Shown here: positions 43,918-54,398 of the stretch, one piece after another | Layout of the letters: each line of letters starts with the position of its first letter | Position numbering within the stretch: position 1 is the first letter of the stretch | DNA from: Bradyrhizobium sp. MOS003 | GTDB lineage: Bacteria; Pseudomonadota; Alphaproteobacteria; Rhizobiales; Xanthobacteraceae | Direction: 5' to 3' | Length of the DNA stretch: 64,000 nucleotides | Assembly (NCBI RefSeq): GCF_003020125.1 | Contig: NZ_PYFW01000001.1 | Location: 124,001 to 188,000 of the forward strand | Position numbers and translations under genes: made by a program | Notes under the pieces: generated by a model | Database searches by the model: none | Told to the model about the DNA's origin: nothing | What the model saw: only the letters and a program-made list of their open reading frames with translations

Positions 43918-45168
43918 TTATTGAGCAGGCTTAACGAGATCCGCCATGGCATCGTCGGCGAACTTGCGGGACGCGGCGAGCGCAGCGTCGCGGGCATCGG
44001 CCTTGTCGAGCCAGGCCTGTGCCGGTACACGGTCGGCCTCGGGCAGCGTCTTGAGCTCGCGTCGCGCTTCCACGAAATCATTGCGCAACGCAGCCGCCGT
44101 CACCCGCGCGACGATGGCGCCGCGATCATTGCCGACCCCGTCGGTGCGCTCGATGCGGACGAGCTTCGACGCTCCTGCCTGAAGGCGCTCGACGATGCCC
44201 GTGCCGCTGGCCTGGGCTTCCACCGGCGGCGACAGCTTCGGCACGATGTTGAGCAGCTCGCGGCTCAGCGCCACCGGCGTCGGGATGCCTGACGCGGCAA
44301 AGGTGTCGAGCGGCTTCAGCATATCCGGCTTTGCGGCAAGCGACCGCGCTGCGTCCAATTGCGATACGTACGCATCGCCGTGACGAACGGCGACGTCGAG
44401 CAGGGCAGCCGCCACCACATGGCGCAGCGGCTTGTCGTCCATCGTCTTCGCATTGGCGATCTTCTCGCCCTGCTGCGCGAGCTCGGCGCGTTCGATCTTG
44501 CCGGCGCGCTCGAGCTCGGCGATGCGATCACTCAGAGCCGCGAGATCGGGCGCGGCAGTGCCCGGCGCCGATTTCGCATCGTTCAATGTGCTCGCGGTCT
44601 TGTCGAGTTGAGTCCGCAGATTGGCGACGTCGTTGCGCAAGCTGCTTGCGGACTTCTCCAGCGCGTCGATCCGCGCCGCCATCGCCGGATCGGCGGCGGG
44701 CTTGCCGGCCCTGGCTTCGACCGCCGCGACGCGGCCGCTCAGCGCATCGACCGTCGCGCTCGTGACTTGCGGGGCGGCCGGCGGCGCCTGCACGGCGGGC
44801 CAGCCCAGGATCCAGCCGACCCCGATCACGACCGCCGCGGCGACAGCGCCGGAGAACGGCGCGATGACCCAGGGCGAAATCGGCGCGGACACGACGGCAG
44901 GCTGTTCCTCGGCGCGCTCAGGCCGCAGCTCGGGCTTGATCTCTTCGGACCCGACCGCTTCGGACTTGATCTCTCCGAACTCGGCTTCCTCGACCCTGGC
45001 CTGCTCGCGCGCGGCCTCCTCGGGCTCTGGGTGCGCCTCCGGCTCGACGGCCGTTTCCTGCGGCTGGGTCGAGACTTCGGTGGCTTCGAGGTCGATGGTG
45101 GGCGGAGTGCGCTTGGCACGGCCGGACTCAGGAGCCAATCCTGCGTCTTCAGGCTTGTCGTCGGCCAT
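43918..45168 (-). CDS. COG4223 mitofilin-like membrane protein
   Basis: A 416-residue protein. An acidic, Glu/Pro-rich cytoplasmic N-terminus of about 95 residues is followed by one membrane helix (about 99-121, APFSGAVAAAVVIGVGWILG). Next comes a coiled-coil stretch (about 130-235, with LEKSASSLRNDVANLRTQLD), and then a conserved C-terminal domain (AAALLDVAVRHGDAYVSQLDAARSL onward). COG4223 proteins are alphaproteobacterial relatives of mitochondrial Mic60 and cluster with haem genes. They are thought to shape the inner membrane in some species. It sits between hemD and hemY on the same strand. Confidence 0.87.
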   Translation of the reverse strand: MADDKPEDAGLAPESGRAKRTPPTIDLEATEVSTQPQETAVEPEAHPEPEEAAREQARVEEAEFGEIKSEAVGSEEIKPELRPERAEEQPAVVSAPISPWVIAPFSGAVAAAVVIGVGWILGWPAVQAPPAAPQVTSATVDALSGRVAAVEARAGKPAADPAMAARIDALEKSASSLRNDVANLRTQLDKTASTLNDAKSAPGTAAPDLAALSDRIAELERAGKIERAELAQQGEKIANAKTMDDKPLRHVVAAALLDVAVRHGDAYVSQLDAARSLAAKPDMLKPLDTFAASGIPTPVALSRELLNIVPKLSPPVEAQASGTGIVERLQAGASKLVRIERTDGVGNDRGAIVARVTAAALRNDFVEARRELKTLPEADRVPAQAWLDKADARDAALAASRKFADDAMADLVKPAQ

Positions 45169-45232
45169 CGTGACGGTTCCTCACACTTCCATACTCGGGA
45201 CGGACCGATTACGTCGGATTCGGCCCGACCTC

Positions 45233-45979
45233 TTACGCCAAACGGGTGCGCAAAGCACGCTCCAAGGTGTCAAATAAGGCATTTTCGTCCGGCGTCGCAG
45301 CCACCAGGACCTGCGACGCTCCGGCATCGCGCAGCACGCTGGCAACCGTCTCGGACAGGCAGCATTGCGGTATCGCCAGCGCCGAGATCTCGACGCCTTC
45401 GTCCCTGGCGGCATCCAGGAACGCCCGGGCGCTGCGCCGGGAGTAGTGCAGCACCGCCTCGACGCCGTGGGCCGCAAAGCCCTCGCAGACCTCGCGCGGC
45501 AGATGCTTGACCGGCGCCATGCGATAGGTCGTCTGCGTGACCACGCTAAACCCCTCCGCACCGAGTTCGCCGCCGAGGTCGCGCGACAAATCCGCGCCCG
45601 CGAGATACAGCAGCGTGGTCTTTTTCTTGAGCAACTTGTCGCGAGCGCTCTGCATCACCTTGTCGCGCAAGGACGCGGCATCGCCGCCGGCGACGATCAC
45701 CTCGGCAAAGCCGGCCTCGCGCGCCGCAGCAGCCGTATGCTCGCCGACCGCAAACAATGGCAGCTGCAAAAGACCAAGATCCCGCAATTGTAAAGCGACG
45801 GCACGGATCGCGTTGGCGGATGTGACGAGGACGGCACCGTAGGGAGCTTCACTCTCGTCCTGGAAGGCGACCGGTTCGAACTTGAGCACCGGCGCAAGCA
45901 GCACGGCAAGCCCCCGCGCGCGCAGGCCTTCCGCCGTCGCCTCATTGTCGGGATGCGGCCGAGTAACGAGAATGGACAT
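45233..45979 (-). CDS. hemD: Uroporphyrinogen-III synthase
   Basis: A 248-residue HemD-type protein. The family is poorly conserved, but ILVTRPHPDNEATAEGLRARG at the N-terminus (split here as read), AVLVTSANAIRAV near residue 50, LLYLAGADLSRDLG, and VLHYSRRSARAFLD near 165 fit well. It closes hydroxymethylbilane into uroporphyrinogen III in the cytoplasm. The start at 45979 (MSILVTR) is chosen over an upstream extension. In many rhizobia hemC lies directly upstream; here the upstream neighbour is the divergent tsaD, so hemC must be elsewhere. Confidence 0.88.
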   Translation of the reverse strand: MSILVTRPHPDNEATAEGLRARGLAVLLAPVLKFEPVAFQDESEAPYGAVLVTSANAIRAVALQLRDLGLLQLPLFAVGEHTAAAAREAGFAEVIVAGGDAASLRDKVMQSARDKLLKKKTTLLYLAGADLSRDLGGELGAEGFSVVTQTTYRMAPVKHLPREVCEGFAAHGVEAVLHYSRRSARAFLDAARDEGVEISALAIPQCCLSETVASVLRDAGASQVLVAATPDENALFDTLERALRTRLA

Positions 45980-46128
45980 CGCTGGTGTTCCGAACCAATT
46001 GGCGGCGACGCATTCGTGAGGAAGCCGCGCGCGGCGATTGCGCAATCTGGCCCCGGAATGCTACCGGACGTACCAGAACTCTGCTTTCCGGATGAGCGCA
46101 AGGGCGCAAATTGGATAACAATTCGCCA

Positions 46129-47202
46129 ATGCTGGTACTGGGCATCGAAACGACCTGCGACGAGACCGCCGCGGCGGTGGTCGAACGCACGCCTGACGGC
46201 AGCGGCAGGATCCTGTCCAACATCGTGCGTTCCCAGATCGAGGAACACGCCCGCTTCGGCGGCGTGGTGCCGGAAATCGCCGCCCGTGCTCATGTCGACC
46301 TGCTCGACGGCATTATCGAGCGCGCGATGCAGGAGGCCGGTGTCGGCTTCGCTCAGCTCGGCGGCGTCGCGGCCGCGGCGGGGCCGGGCCTGATCGGCGG
46401 CGTCATCGTCGGACTCACCACCGCAAAGGCGATCGCGATGGTGCACGACACGCCGCTGGTCGCGGTCAATCATCTGGAGGCGCATGCGCTGACGCCGCGG
46501 CTCACGGACGGAATCGAATTTCCCTATTGCCTGTTCCTCGCCTCGGGCGGCCATACCCAGATCGTCGCGGTCACCGGCGTCGGCCAATATGTGCGGCTCG
46601 GCACCACCGTCGACGATGCGATCGGCGAGGCCTTCGACAAGGTCGCGAAGATGCTGGGCCTGCCTTATCCGGGCGGTCCGCAGGTGGAACGCGCGGCCGC
46701 AAGCGGCGACGCCACGCGCTTTGCGCTTCCGCGGCCGATGCAGGGACGACCCGATGCCAATTTCTCGCTGTCGGGATTGAAGACGGCGGTCCGCACCGAA
46801 GCGAGCCGGCTCGGCGAGATCACGCCGCAGGACATCAGCGATCTCTGCGCGAGCTTCCAGGCGGCCGTGCTGGATTCGACCGCCGACCGGTTGAGCGTCG
46901 GGCTCAGGCTATTCCGCGAACAATTCGGCGCGCCGCGCGCCCTCGTCGCGGCCGGCGGCGTCGCTGCCAATCAGGCGATCCGCGGCGCCCTCGATGAGGT
47001 CGCACGGCAAGCCGGGACGCAATTGATCATGCCGCCGCCGGCGCTCTGCACGGACAATGGCGCAATGATCGCCTGGGCCGGCGCCGAACGCATCGCGCTC
47101 GGCCTGACCGATACGATGGAGGCGCAGCCCCGCGCGCGCTGGCTGCTCGACGCCAACGCAACGGCGCCGGCGGGTTACGGCAAGACCCGGGCGGGATACT
47201 AG
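46129..47202 (+). CDS. tsaD: tRNA N6-adenosine threonylcarbamoyltransferase TsaD
   Basis: A 357-residue TsaD/Gcp/Kae1 protein that transfers threonylcarbamoyl to A37 of ANN-decoding tRNAs with TsaB and TsaE. It shows [15 protein letters not shown] at the N-terminus, [10 protein letters not shown] with the metal histidines, [32 protein letters not shown] and [15 protein letters not shown] start at the ATG at 46129; an in-frame TTG at 46111 with an upstream AAGGG is a fair alternative that would add six residues. gpsA follows two bases after its stop codon, so the two form an operon. Confidence 0.96.
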   Translation: MLVLGIETTCDETAAAVVERTPDGSGRILSNIVRSQIEEHARFGGVVPEIAARAHVDLLDGIIERAMQEAGVGFAQLGGVAAAAGPGLIGGVIVGLTTAKAIAMVHDTPLVAVNHLEAHALTPRLTDGIEFPYCLFLASGGHTQIVAVTGVGQYVRLGTTVDDAIGEAFDKVAKMLGLPYPGGPQVERAAASGDATRFALPRPMQGRPDANFSLSGLKTAVRTEASRLGEITPQDISDLCASFQAAVLDSTADRLSVGLRLFREQFGAPRALVAAGGVAANQAIRGALDEVARQAGTQLIMPPPALCTDNGAMIAWAGAERIALGLTDTMEAQPRARWLLDANATAPAGYGKTRAGY

Positions 47203-47204
47203 CC

Positions 47205-48185
47205 ATGACCACGTTCCAATCCGTCGCGGTGATCGGGGCGGGCGCCTGGGGCACGGCGCTGGCGACCGTGGCGGCGCGAGCGGGACGGAGCGTCACGCTC
47301 TGGGCACGCAATGCCGAACATGCCGCGCGGATCGCATCGACGCGCGACAATCCGCGTCTGCCCGGCGTGCGGATCGCTCCAGAAATCGTCGTCACCAGCG
47401 ATCTCGCCAAGTCGTCGCGCGCCGACATCTTGCTGATCGCAACACCGGCGCAGCATTTGCGTGGCGCGGTCAACATGCTGGCCTCGCATCTGGCAAGGCC
47501 GGTGCCGATCGTTGCCTGCGCCAAGGGCATCGAGCACGGCACCCATAAATTCATGACCGATGTGATCGCGGAGGCCGCGCCGCACGCGCAGCCTGCGATC
47601 CTGTCGGGCCCGAGCTTTGCCGACGATGTCGCGCGCGGCTTGCCGACGGCCGTGACGCTGGCGGCAAAGGGCGAGGCGCTGGCGAGCAAACTGGTGCAGG
47701 CGCTGGGCTCGCCGACGTTCCGTCCCTATCACTCCACCGACATTCGCGGCGTCGAGATCGGCGGCGCGGCCAAGAACGTACTGGCGATCGCGGTCGGGAT
47801 CGCAGTCGGACGCAAGCTCGGCGCCTCCGCCCAGGCTGCGCTGACGACCCGCGGCTTTGCCGAGCTGACGCGCCTCGGCCGCGCGCTCGGCGCGCGCAGC
47901 GAGACGATCACCGGCCTGTCCGGCCTCGGCGATCTGATCCTGACCTGCTCGAGCCCGCAGTCGCGCAATTTCGCCCTCGGCCTCGCGCTCGGCCGCGGCG
48001 AGCAGCCGCACGCGGGCAAGCTTGCCGAGGGCGAGTTCACCGCGCCGGTGCTGATCGAACTCGCGGCTTCGCACAACGTCGAGATGCCGGTGTCGGAAGC
48101 TGTGGCTTCGATCCTGAGCGGCCGAAGCACGATCGACGCCGCGATCTCCGCACTGATGACGCGCCCCTTCAAGGCAGAGGAATGA
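47205..48185 (+). CDS. gpsA: NAD(P)-dependent glycerol-3-phosphate dehydrogenase
   Basis: A 326-residue GpsA of normal length that makes sn-glycerol 3-phosphate for phospholipids. The N-terminal [19 protein letters not shown] binds the nucleotide. The family motifs [30 protein letters not shown], and the catalytic-lysine region [18 protein letters not shown] follow, and [16 protein letters not shown] and [14 protein letters not shown] are present. It begins two bases after the tsaD stop codon, indicating co-transcription. Confidence 0.96.
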   Translation: MTTFQSVAVIGAGAWGTALATVAARAGRSVTLWARNAEHAARIASTRDNPRLPGVRIAPEIVVTSDLAKSSRADILLIATPAQHLRGAVNMLASHLARPVPIVACAKGIEHGTHKFMTDVIAEAAPHAQPAILSGPSFADDVARGLPTAVTLAAKGEALASKLVQALGSPTFRPYHSTDIRGVEIGGAAKNVLAIAVGIAVGRKLGASAQAALTTRGFAELTRLGRALGARSETITGLSGLGDLILTCSSPQSRNFALGLALGRGEQPHAGKLAEGEFTAPVLIELAASHNVEMPVSEAVASILSGRSTIDAAISALMTRPFKAEE

Positions 48186-48193
48186 CATCTTCT

Positions 48194-48318
48194 CGTCATG
48201 CCGCGCTTGTCGCGGGCATCCACGTCTTGATATTGAATTGATGGCAGAGATTGGGATGGCCGGGACATAGGCGAGCGGAAGCGACGCCGTCCCTCAGACG
48301 GCTATGCCGGCCATGACG
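48194..48318. repeat. Palindromic intergenic repeat, family A
   Basis: CGTCATGCCGCGCTTGTCGC and ATCCACG at the left mirror CCGGCCATGACG at the right. The centre (TGGGATGGCCGGGACATAGG) is similar to the copy at 1968-2082. It separates gpsA from the EVE-domain gene. Confidence 0.7.
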
Positions 48319-48335
48319 AATGGATAGGGCGCGCG

Positions 48336-48749
48336 ATGAACTACTGGCTGGTGAAATCCGAACCATCGGTGTGGTCCTGGGACCAGCAGGTCGCAAAGGG
48401 CGCCAAGGGCGAGCCCTGGACCGGCGTGCGCAACTACACCGCACGCATTAATCTCGTGAACATGAAGAAGGGCGACAAGGCGTTCTTCTATCATTCCAAC
48501 GAAGGCAAGGAGATCGTCGGCATCGCCGAGATCATCAAGGAGGCCTATCCCGATCCGACCGACAAGAGCGAGAAATTCGTCTGCGTCGACATCAAGGCCG
48601 ACAAGCCGTTGAAGACACCGGTGACGATGGCTGCGATTAAGGCCGAGACGAAGCTCAAAGACATGGCGCTGGTGAAATATTCGCGCCTGTCGGTGCAGCC
48701 GGTGACGGCCGAGGAATGGAAGCTCGTCTGCAAGATGGGCGGGGTTTAG
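48336..48749 (+). CDS. EVE-domain protein
   Basis: A 137-residue protein that is a single EVE domain: MNYWLVKSEPSVWSWDQ at the start, WTGVRNYTARINLVNMKKGDKAFFYHS, VGIAEIIKEAYPDPT, and the C-terminal LVKYSRLSVQPVTAEEW. EVE is a PUA-like fold that can bind modified bases in DNA or RNA, and free-standing versions like this one are widespread housekeeping-type proteins. The ligand is unknown. It is monocistronic, between two intergenic repeats. Confidence 0.92.
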   Translation: MNYWLVKSEPSVWSWDQQVAKGAKGEPWTGVRNYTARINLVNMKKGDKAFFYHSNEGKEIVGIAEIIKEAYPDPTDKSEKFVCVDIKADKPLKTPVTMAAIKAETKLKDMALVKYSRLSVQPVTAEEWKLVCKMGGV

Positions 48750-48770
48750 GGGCGGCGGATGCAGCTCTCG

Positions 48771-48858
48771 TAGGGTGAGCAAAGCGCAGCGTGCCCGCCA
48801 TTCATGCCACAATAGCGATACCGTGGGCACGGCGCCTTGCGCCTTTGCCCATCCTACG
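48771..48858. repeat. Intergenic repeat, family E
   Basis: GTAGGGTGAGCAAAGCGCAG and GTGCCCGCCA are mirrored by GTGGGCAC, TTGCGCCTTTGCCCATCCTAC. It is an imperfect palindrome between convergent genes (EVE and topoisomerase IB). Confidence 0.7.
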
Positions 48859-48869
48859 ACAGCACGGCA

Positions 48870-50039
48870 TTACACCGCCGCGGTCGCCACCACCTGCTGC
48901 AAGAGCTGCTCCCGCCGCGCCTGCGAGCGCTGGCCCTTCATGGTCGCGGCGAACCGCTCGAGGATGCCATCCTCGAAAGCGGTGACGATGGTGTCGTGGA
49001 CATAGCTCTTTCGGCAGATTGCCGGCGTGTTGGAGAGCTTGTCGGCGGCGGCGCGGATGGCGTCCAGCACCTGCTTCTTGCGGCCGCGCTGGCTGGTCGC
49101 GGGTGTGATGCGCGACAGCGATTCGACGACGACGGCCGAGGCCATCAGCGTGCGGAAATCCTTCAGCGAAATCTTGATGCCGGCAATCTCGCGCAGAAAC
49201 GCGTTGACCTGCGTGGTGCTGACGGCGCGCACGCTGCCGTAGGCATCGCGATACTGGAACATGCGCTTGCCGGGAACGCCGCGGAGAATTCCGATAGCGC
49301 GCACCAGCTTGGCCGCGTCGCATTCTTTCCGCACCGCCTTGCCGCCCTTCGCCTTGAAGGTCAGCACGAAGCTGTCGTCTTCCAGCGTGACGTTGGACTT
49401 CAGCAGCGTGGTCGCGCCGCGCGTGCCGTTGAGGCGGGCATAGGATTCGTTGCCGGGGCGGATCGCGGTGCGCGCGATTAGCTCGATCACGGCCGAGAGC
49501 GCGAACTCGCGCGTCGGTTCGTCGCCCGACAGGAACGCCGAAACCTTGCGCCGGATTTTTGGCAGCGCGCCGACGAGCTTCTCGAGGCGATGCGCCTTGC
49601 GGTGCTCGCGGACCTTCTCCCAGTCGGCGTGGTAGCGGTACTGCAGCCTTCCTGCGGCATCGATGCCGACGGCCTGCAGATGTGACGTCGGATCGGCCGA
49701 ATACCGCACCTCGCGATAGGCCGGAGGCACCGCCATGGCATGAAGGCGGCGGATGGTACGGGCATCGCGGATATGCGCACCGTTGGGACGGACGAAGGAA
49801 TAGCCCTTGCCGCGCTTGATGCGCCGGATCTTCAACTCGTTCTGGTCGCCGAGCCGCAGGCCCAGCTCCTTGGCCAACGCCTCGACCGTCGCCGCAGGCG
49901 CCGTGTCGAAGGCCTTTTTCGGGCTCGGACGCCTGAAAGGGGCCGGTTTCGGCCATTGTCCGAGGGCTTTAGCCAGTGCAATGGCCGCAGGATCGGCTGA
50001 AGCGGGCCGTATCGTCCCGAGATTCTGCTGATCCATCAT
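48870..50039 (-). CDS. DNA topoisomerase IB
   Basis: A 389-residue poxvirus/bacterial-type topoisomerase IB that relaxes supercoils by transient 3'-phosphotyrosyl cleavage. The N-terminal domain has KGYSFVRPNGAHIRD and IRRLHAMAVPPAYREV. The catalytic domain has ARTAIRPGNESYARLNGTRGATTLL (first Arg), LTFKAKGGKAVRK (Lys), LKDFRTLMAS with the second Arg, and NTPAICRKSYVHDTIV with nucleophile Tyr346. The start is 50039, or the next ATG (MDQQN). It is somewhat longer than the minimal viral enzyme, as usual for rhizobial versions. Confidence 0.94.
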   Translation of the reverse strand: MMDQQNLGTIRPASADPAAIALAKALGQWPKPAPFRRPSPKKAFDTAPAATVEALAKELGLRLGDQNELKIRRIKRGKGYSFVRPNGAHIRDARTIRRLHAMAVPPAYREVRYSADPTSHLQAVGIDAAGRLQYRYHADWEKVREHRKAHRLEKLVGALPKIRRKVSAFLSGDEPTREFALSAVIELIARTAIRPGNESYARLNGTRGATTLLKSNVTLEDDSFVLTFKAKGGKAVRKECDAAKLVRAIGILRGVPGKRMFQYRDAYGSVRAVSTTQVNAFLREIAGIKISLKDFRTLMASAVVVESLSRITPATSQRGRKKQVLDAIRAAADKLSNTPAICRKSYVHDTIVTAFEDGILERFAATMKGQRSQARREQLLQQVVATAAV

Positions 50040-50440
50040 AACCTTATGCCTTAGCCCTGTCTGTTATCGGTCAATGCCGCTATTCTGATTTTTGTTCCGA
50101 AGGGTCTCGTTGGACCCGGGTTGGCCATTTAGGGTGTTCCGAACACTATTGCGAGTCCCGAATCAGTGAGAGGCGGTTTCTAAATACCTCTACCGATGCA
50201 TCAGGGCTTGCGCAGATCCGTTCTGCGGACCTGAGGAATGACCCCGAAGCCGCCCATTTGGCCTGTTTCAGATCTGCGACAATCACAACGGGTGATCTTG
50301 ATCTTCCGCATGGCCGGTGGCCCGCCGAAGGTCCAGCTTGTGCTCCTTGTCGGGCCCGGTTAGCCCGACGCATAATCAGTCAATGATCAAGTCGGCTCGC
50401 CAGTCGCTAGCGTTCGGCCTGCCGTAGGTGGAGGGAAAGC
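50040..50440. other. Divergent regulatory region between topoisomerase IB and acs
   Basis: About 400 bases with no convincing gene. An antisense open frame at 50146-50373 has no recognisable features. The region contains the perfect palindrome at 50134-50146 and must hold the acs promoter. Confidence 0.55.
50134..50146. promoter_or_regulatory. Perfect 13-base palindrome upstream of acs
   Basis: GTGTTCCGAACAC has a GTGTTC/GAACAC inverted repeat with a single central base. It lies about 295 bases upstream of acs and 95 bases upstream of the divergent topoisomerase gene. The size and symmetry fit a dimeric repressor or activator site; the regulator is unknown. Confidence 0.45.
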
Positions 50441-52387
<1,947 letters not shown>

Positions 52388-52802
52388 GGCAAGCTCCATG
52401 TGCCCCGGACGCAGCGCGCACTCAGCGATGCGCTGCTGAGCCGGGGCCCATTGAACCGTGCAATGAAGAACTGGGTTCCGCCTCGGCGCTGCAGCGCGTC
52501 CGGGACACGAGGCAGCCTTTTGCGCCGAGGCTCCCTGAAACAACAGCCGTTCACACCCTCACGGACTTGTCAGGGCGCGCACCCATGCGGCCGCATCTTT
52601 CCAGCCGAGTGTTGTTTTCAGGTCATTTACTTTATTTCGAACATTTCCTTTGGTCCCCCTGCTGGCTGGCCCTTGGCGGCCGTGCGTGGAAACCAACCGG
52701 TTAACGGGCGCGGTTAAGATTGTTCCCTGACAAGGACGGGCAAGCTGGCGATTGCCGGTTGTGCGTGATTTTGGACGATCCGTTCGGGCTAGGGGAAGAT
52801 CG
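52388..52802. other. Intergenic region with repeat C and L,D-transpeptidase upstream sequence
   Basis: The first 125 bases are repeat family C (52401-52511). The rest carries no credible gene. A TTAACGGGCGCGGTTAAG element at 52701-52718 resembles a CtrA site but has the wrong spacing (nine bases). Confidence 0.5.
52401..52511. repeat. Intergenic repeat, family C
   Basis: TGCCCCGGACGCAGCGCGCA begins, TGCTGAGCCGGGGCCCA follows, and GCTGCAGCGCGTCCGGGACA ends the element. The ends are inverted copies, matching the element after typA at 15087-15220. Confidence 0.7.
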
Positions 52803-53318
52803 ATGTTGATAAGGATTGCTGTGACGCTCGCTGCCACCATCGGAGCAGGTGTGTTGATGTCGACGGCTGCGCAGGCGCGGCCGGAAATGGTGGGGGCCCA
52901 TCTGGCCGATTATTCGCCGGGCACCATCGTGGTGAAAACCAACGAGCGGCGGCTTTATCTCATCCTCGATAACGGCCACGCCGTGCGCTATCCGGTCGGC
53001 GTCGGCAAGTCCGGCAAGCAGTGGGCCGGCACCACGCGCATCGACGGCAAGTATCGCAACCCGGCCTGGGCGCCGCCGGCCGAGGTCAAGCGTGACAAGC
53101 CGAGCATCCCCGACATGATTCCCGGCGGCTCGCCGCGCAACCCGATGGGCGTCGCGGCGATGACGCTTGCCGGCGGCGAATATGCGATTCACGGCACCAA
53201 CGTGCCGGGCTCGATCGGCGGCTTCGTTTCCTATGGCTGCATCCGCATGCTCAACGACGACATCACCGATCTCTACGGCCGCGTCTCCGTCGGCACGACG
53301 GTGGTCGTGACGCGCTGA
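52803..53318 (+). CDS. L,D-transpeptidase (YkuD domain)
   Basis: A 171-residue exported enzyme. The signal peptide occupies about residues 1-24 (STAAQA). The YkuD domain follows (TIVVKTNERRLYLILDNGHAVRYPVGVGK), with the catalytic block AIHGTNVPGSIGGFVSYGCIRMLNDD, in which Cys146 is the nucleophile and the upstream His is in AIHGT. These enzymes make 3-3 peptidoglycan cross-links or attach proteins to the wall. A bidirectional-looking hairpin lies after the stop codon. The start is at 52803 (MLIRIAV). Confidence 0.94.
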   Translation: MLIRIAVTLAATIGAGVLMSTAAQARPEMVGAHLADYSPGTIVVKTNERRLYLILDNGHAVRYPVGVGKSGKQWAGTTRIDGKYRNPAWAPPAEVKRDKPSIPDMIPGGSPRNPMGVAAMTLAGGEYAIHGTNVPGSIGGFVSYGCIRMLNDDITDLYGRVSVGTTVVVTR

Positions 53319-53340
53319 TCGCCGCGCGCGACCTGAATTG

Positions 53341-53366
53341 AAAAAGCCGCATCGATGGATGCGGCT
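53341..53366 (-). terminator. Rho-independent terminator of the thermonuclease gene
   Basis: Read on the minus strand, AGCCGCATCC pairs with GATGCGGCT around a short loop and is followed by five T. It lies immediately after the minus-strand thermonuclease-like stop codon and could also stop transcription from the L,D-transpeptidase side. Confidence 0.75.
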
Positions 53367-53371
53367 GCTTG

Positions 53372-53962
53372 TTACCAGAAGCGCCAGCTGCGTCCGCACC
53401 AGCCGTTGCGATGGCCACCACTGTAGCTGCGCACATAGCCGCCCGCGAGTAACGCCGCCGAGACGTTGGCAGTACGCTTGGTCGCGACGTCGGCGAGCAC
53501 GCGGCCATATTTGTCCTGGCCGAGATTGAAGATCGTGACGCCGCCCTGGCCCAGCAGATTGCGCAGCGCATCGCTCGCGGCCTCGGCCTTGTCCAGCTCG
53601 TCCTGGCAGGATGCTTTCATCTCGGGTGCATCGATGCCGCGCAGGCGAACGCGCGCAACGAGATCGCGGCCGCTGGGCTGATGCACACGCGCAAGGAAAG
53701 TATCGCCGTCCACGGTCCTGACGACATCGACCGGCTGACGCATGTCGGAATTGCCGGAGTGCTGCAGGATGATCCCGGCATCGCGCGACTCTCCGTCATC
53801 CGCATGCGGAACGGGCCACGTCGTTCCATGGCGAAAGCCGAGCACGATCGCCGTCACGATGCCGACCACGAACATCCACGGCAGCAGCCCGGAGAAGCGG
53901 CGGCCGAACGGCGAGCCGCTGTAGGAGGGCCAGCGGGGATGGTGGGGGTCGAAGCGCGACAT
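53372..53962 (-). CDS. Membrane-anchored thermonuclease (SNase-like) protein
   Basis: A 196-residue protein. A basic N-terminus and one membrane helix (about 26-43, LLPWMFVVGIVTAIVLGF) precede a staphylococcal-nuclease-like OB fold (about 77-180). The motifs are VVRTVDGDTFLARV, VARVRLRGIDAPEMKASC (catalytic Arg and acidic residues) and GQDKYGRVLADV. The domain is probably periplasmic and might cleave nucleic acid, although many such anchored proteins are uncharacterised. A terminator hairpin follows directly. Confidence 0.85.
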   Translation of the reverse strand: MSRFDPHHPRWPSYSGSPFGRRFSGLLPWMFVVGIVTAIVLGFRHGTTWPVPHADDGESRDAGIILQHSGNSDMRQPVDVVRTVDGDTFLARVHQPSGRDLVARVRLRGIDAPEMKASCQDELDKAEAASDALRNLLGQGGVTIFNLGQDKYGRVLADVATKRTANVSAALLAGGYVRSYSGGHRNGWCGRSWRFW

Positions 53963-54016
53963 CCGCGCACGCTAGGGCTGAGTCGGCTGAACCGGCAAGA
54001 GCGAGTGACCGGCGCC

Positions 54017-54214
54017 TCAGAAGTCCGAAGCGATACCCTTGCGCTCCCAATCGCCGTAGCGGGTGGGCTCGGGTCCTTTCGGCCCCTGCAATTCCTTCGG
54101 CGCAGCTTTCTCATGCGCGGCCGCTGCCTGCCGGCGCGCCTCGGCCTCGTCCAGCGCGCGCTGGGCGGCTGGCGGAAGATTCTTGCGATCGGGAACGGAG
54201 GCCTGGTCACTCAT
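54017..54214 (-). CDS. DUF1674 protein (SdhAF4/Sdh8-like)
   Basis: A 65-residue protein with the DUF1674 C-terminal signature GPKGPEPTRYGDWERKGIASDF, here split at the G-D-W-x-x-K-G core. The eukaryotic relative SDHAF4 protects flavinated succinate dehydrogenase subunit A during assembly, so a similar chaperone role is plausible. The N-terminus is helical and charged. I start at 54214 (MSDQASV). The gene is divergent from rsmB, a neighbourhood seen in other alphaproteobacteria. Confidence 0.88.
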   Translation of the reverse strand: MSDQASVPDRKNLPPAAQRALDEAEARRQAAAAHEKAAPKELQGPKGPEPTRYGDWERKGIASDF

Positions 54215-54398
54215 CGCGCGGTTCCTAGCGCAGGATCTGGAGACATGCGAGGTCCAATATCGCATTGCTGAGATGGTCATGCCGGGCTGCAAAGGCGAGA
54301 GGCCTTTCTTACATTTGGCATATTCGCATGCCAGAGATCGTGTTCTCAAGGCATGCGCCCCTCGGCGGAACTGCCGCTCGCTCAGAACCTTAAGCCGC

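Noticed and set aside
50146..50373. Open frame of 75 codons in the acs/topoisomerase gap
   Set aside because: No Shine-Dalgarno, no family features and Arg-rich composition; the region is better explained as regulatory.
52701..52718. TTAACGGGCGCGGTTAAG as a CtrA site before the L,D-transpeptidase
   Set aside because: The two TTAA halves are nine bases apart, not seven, so it does not match the CtrA consensus.
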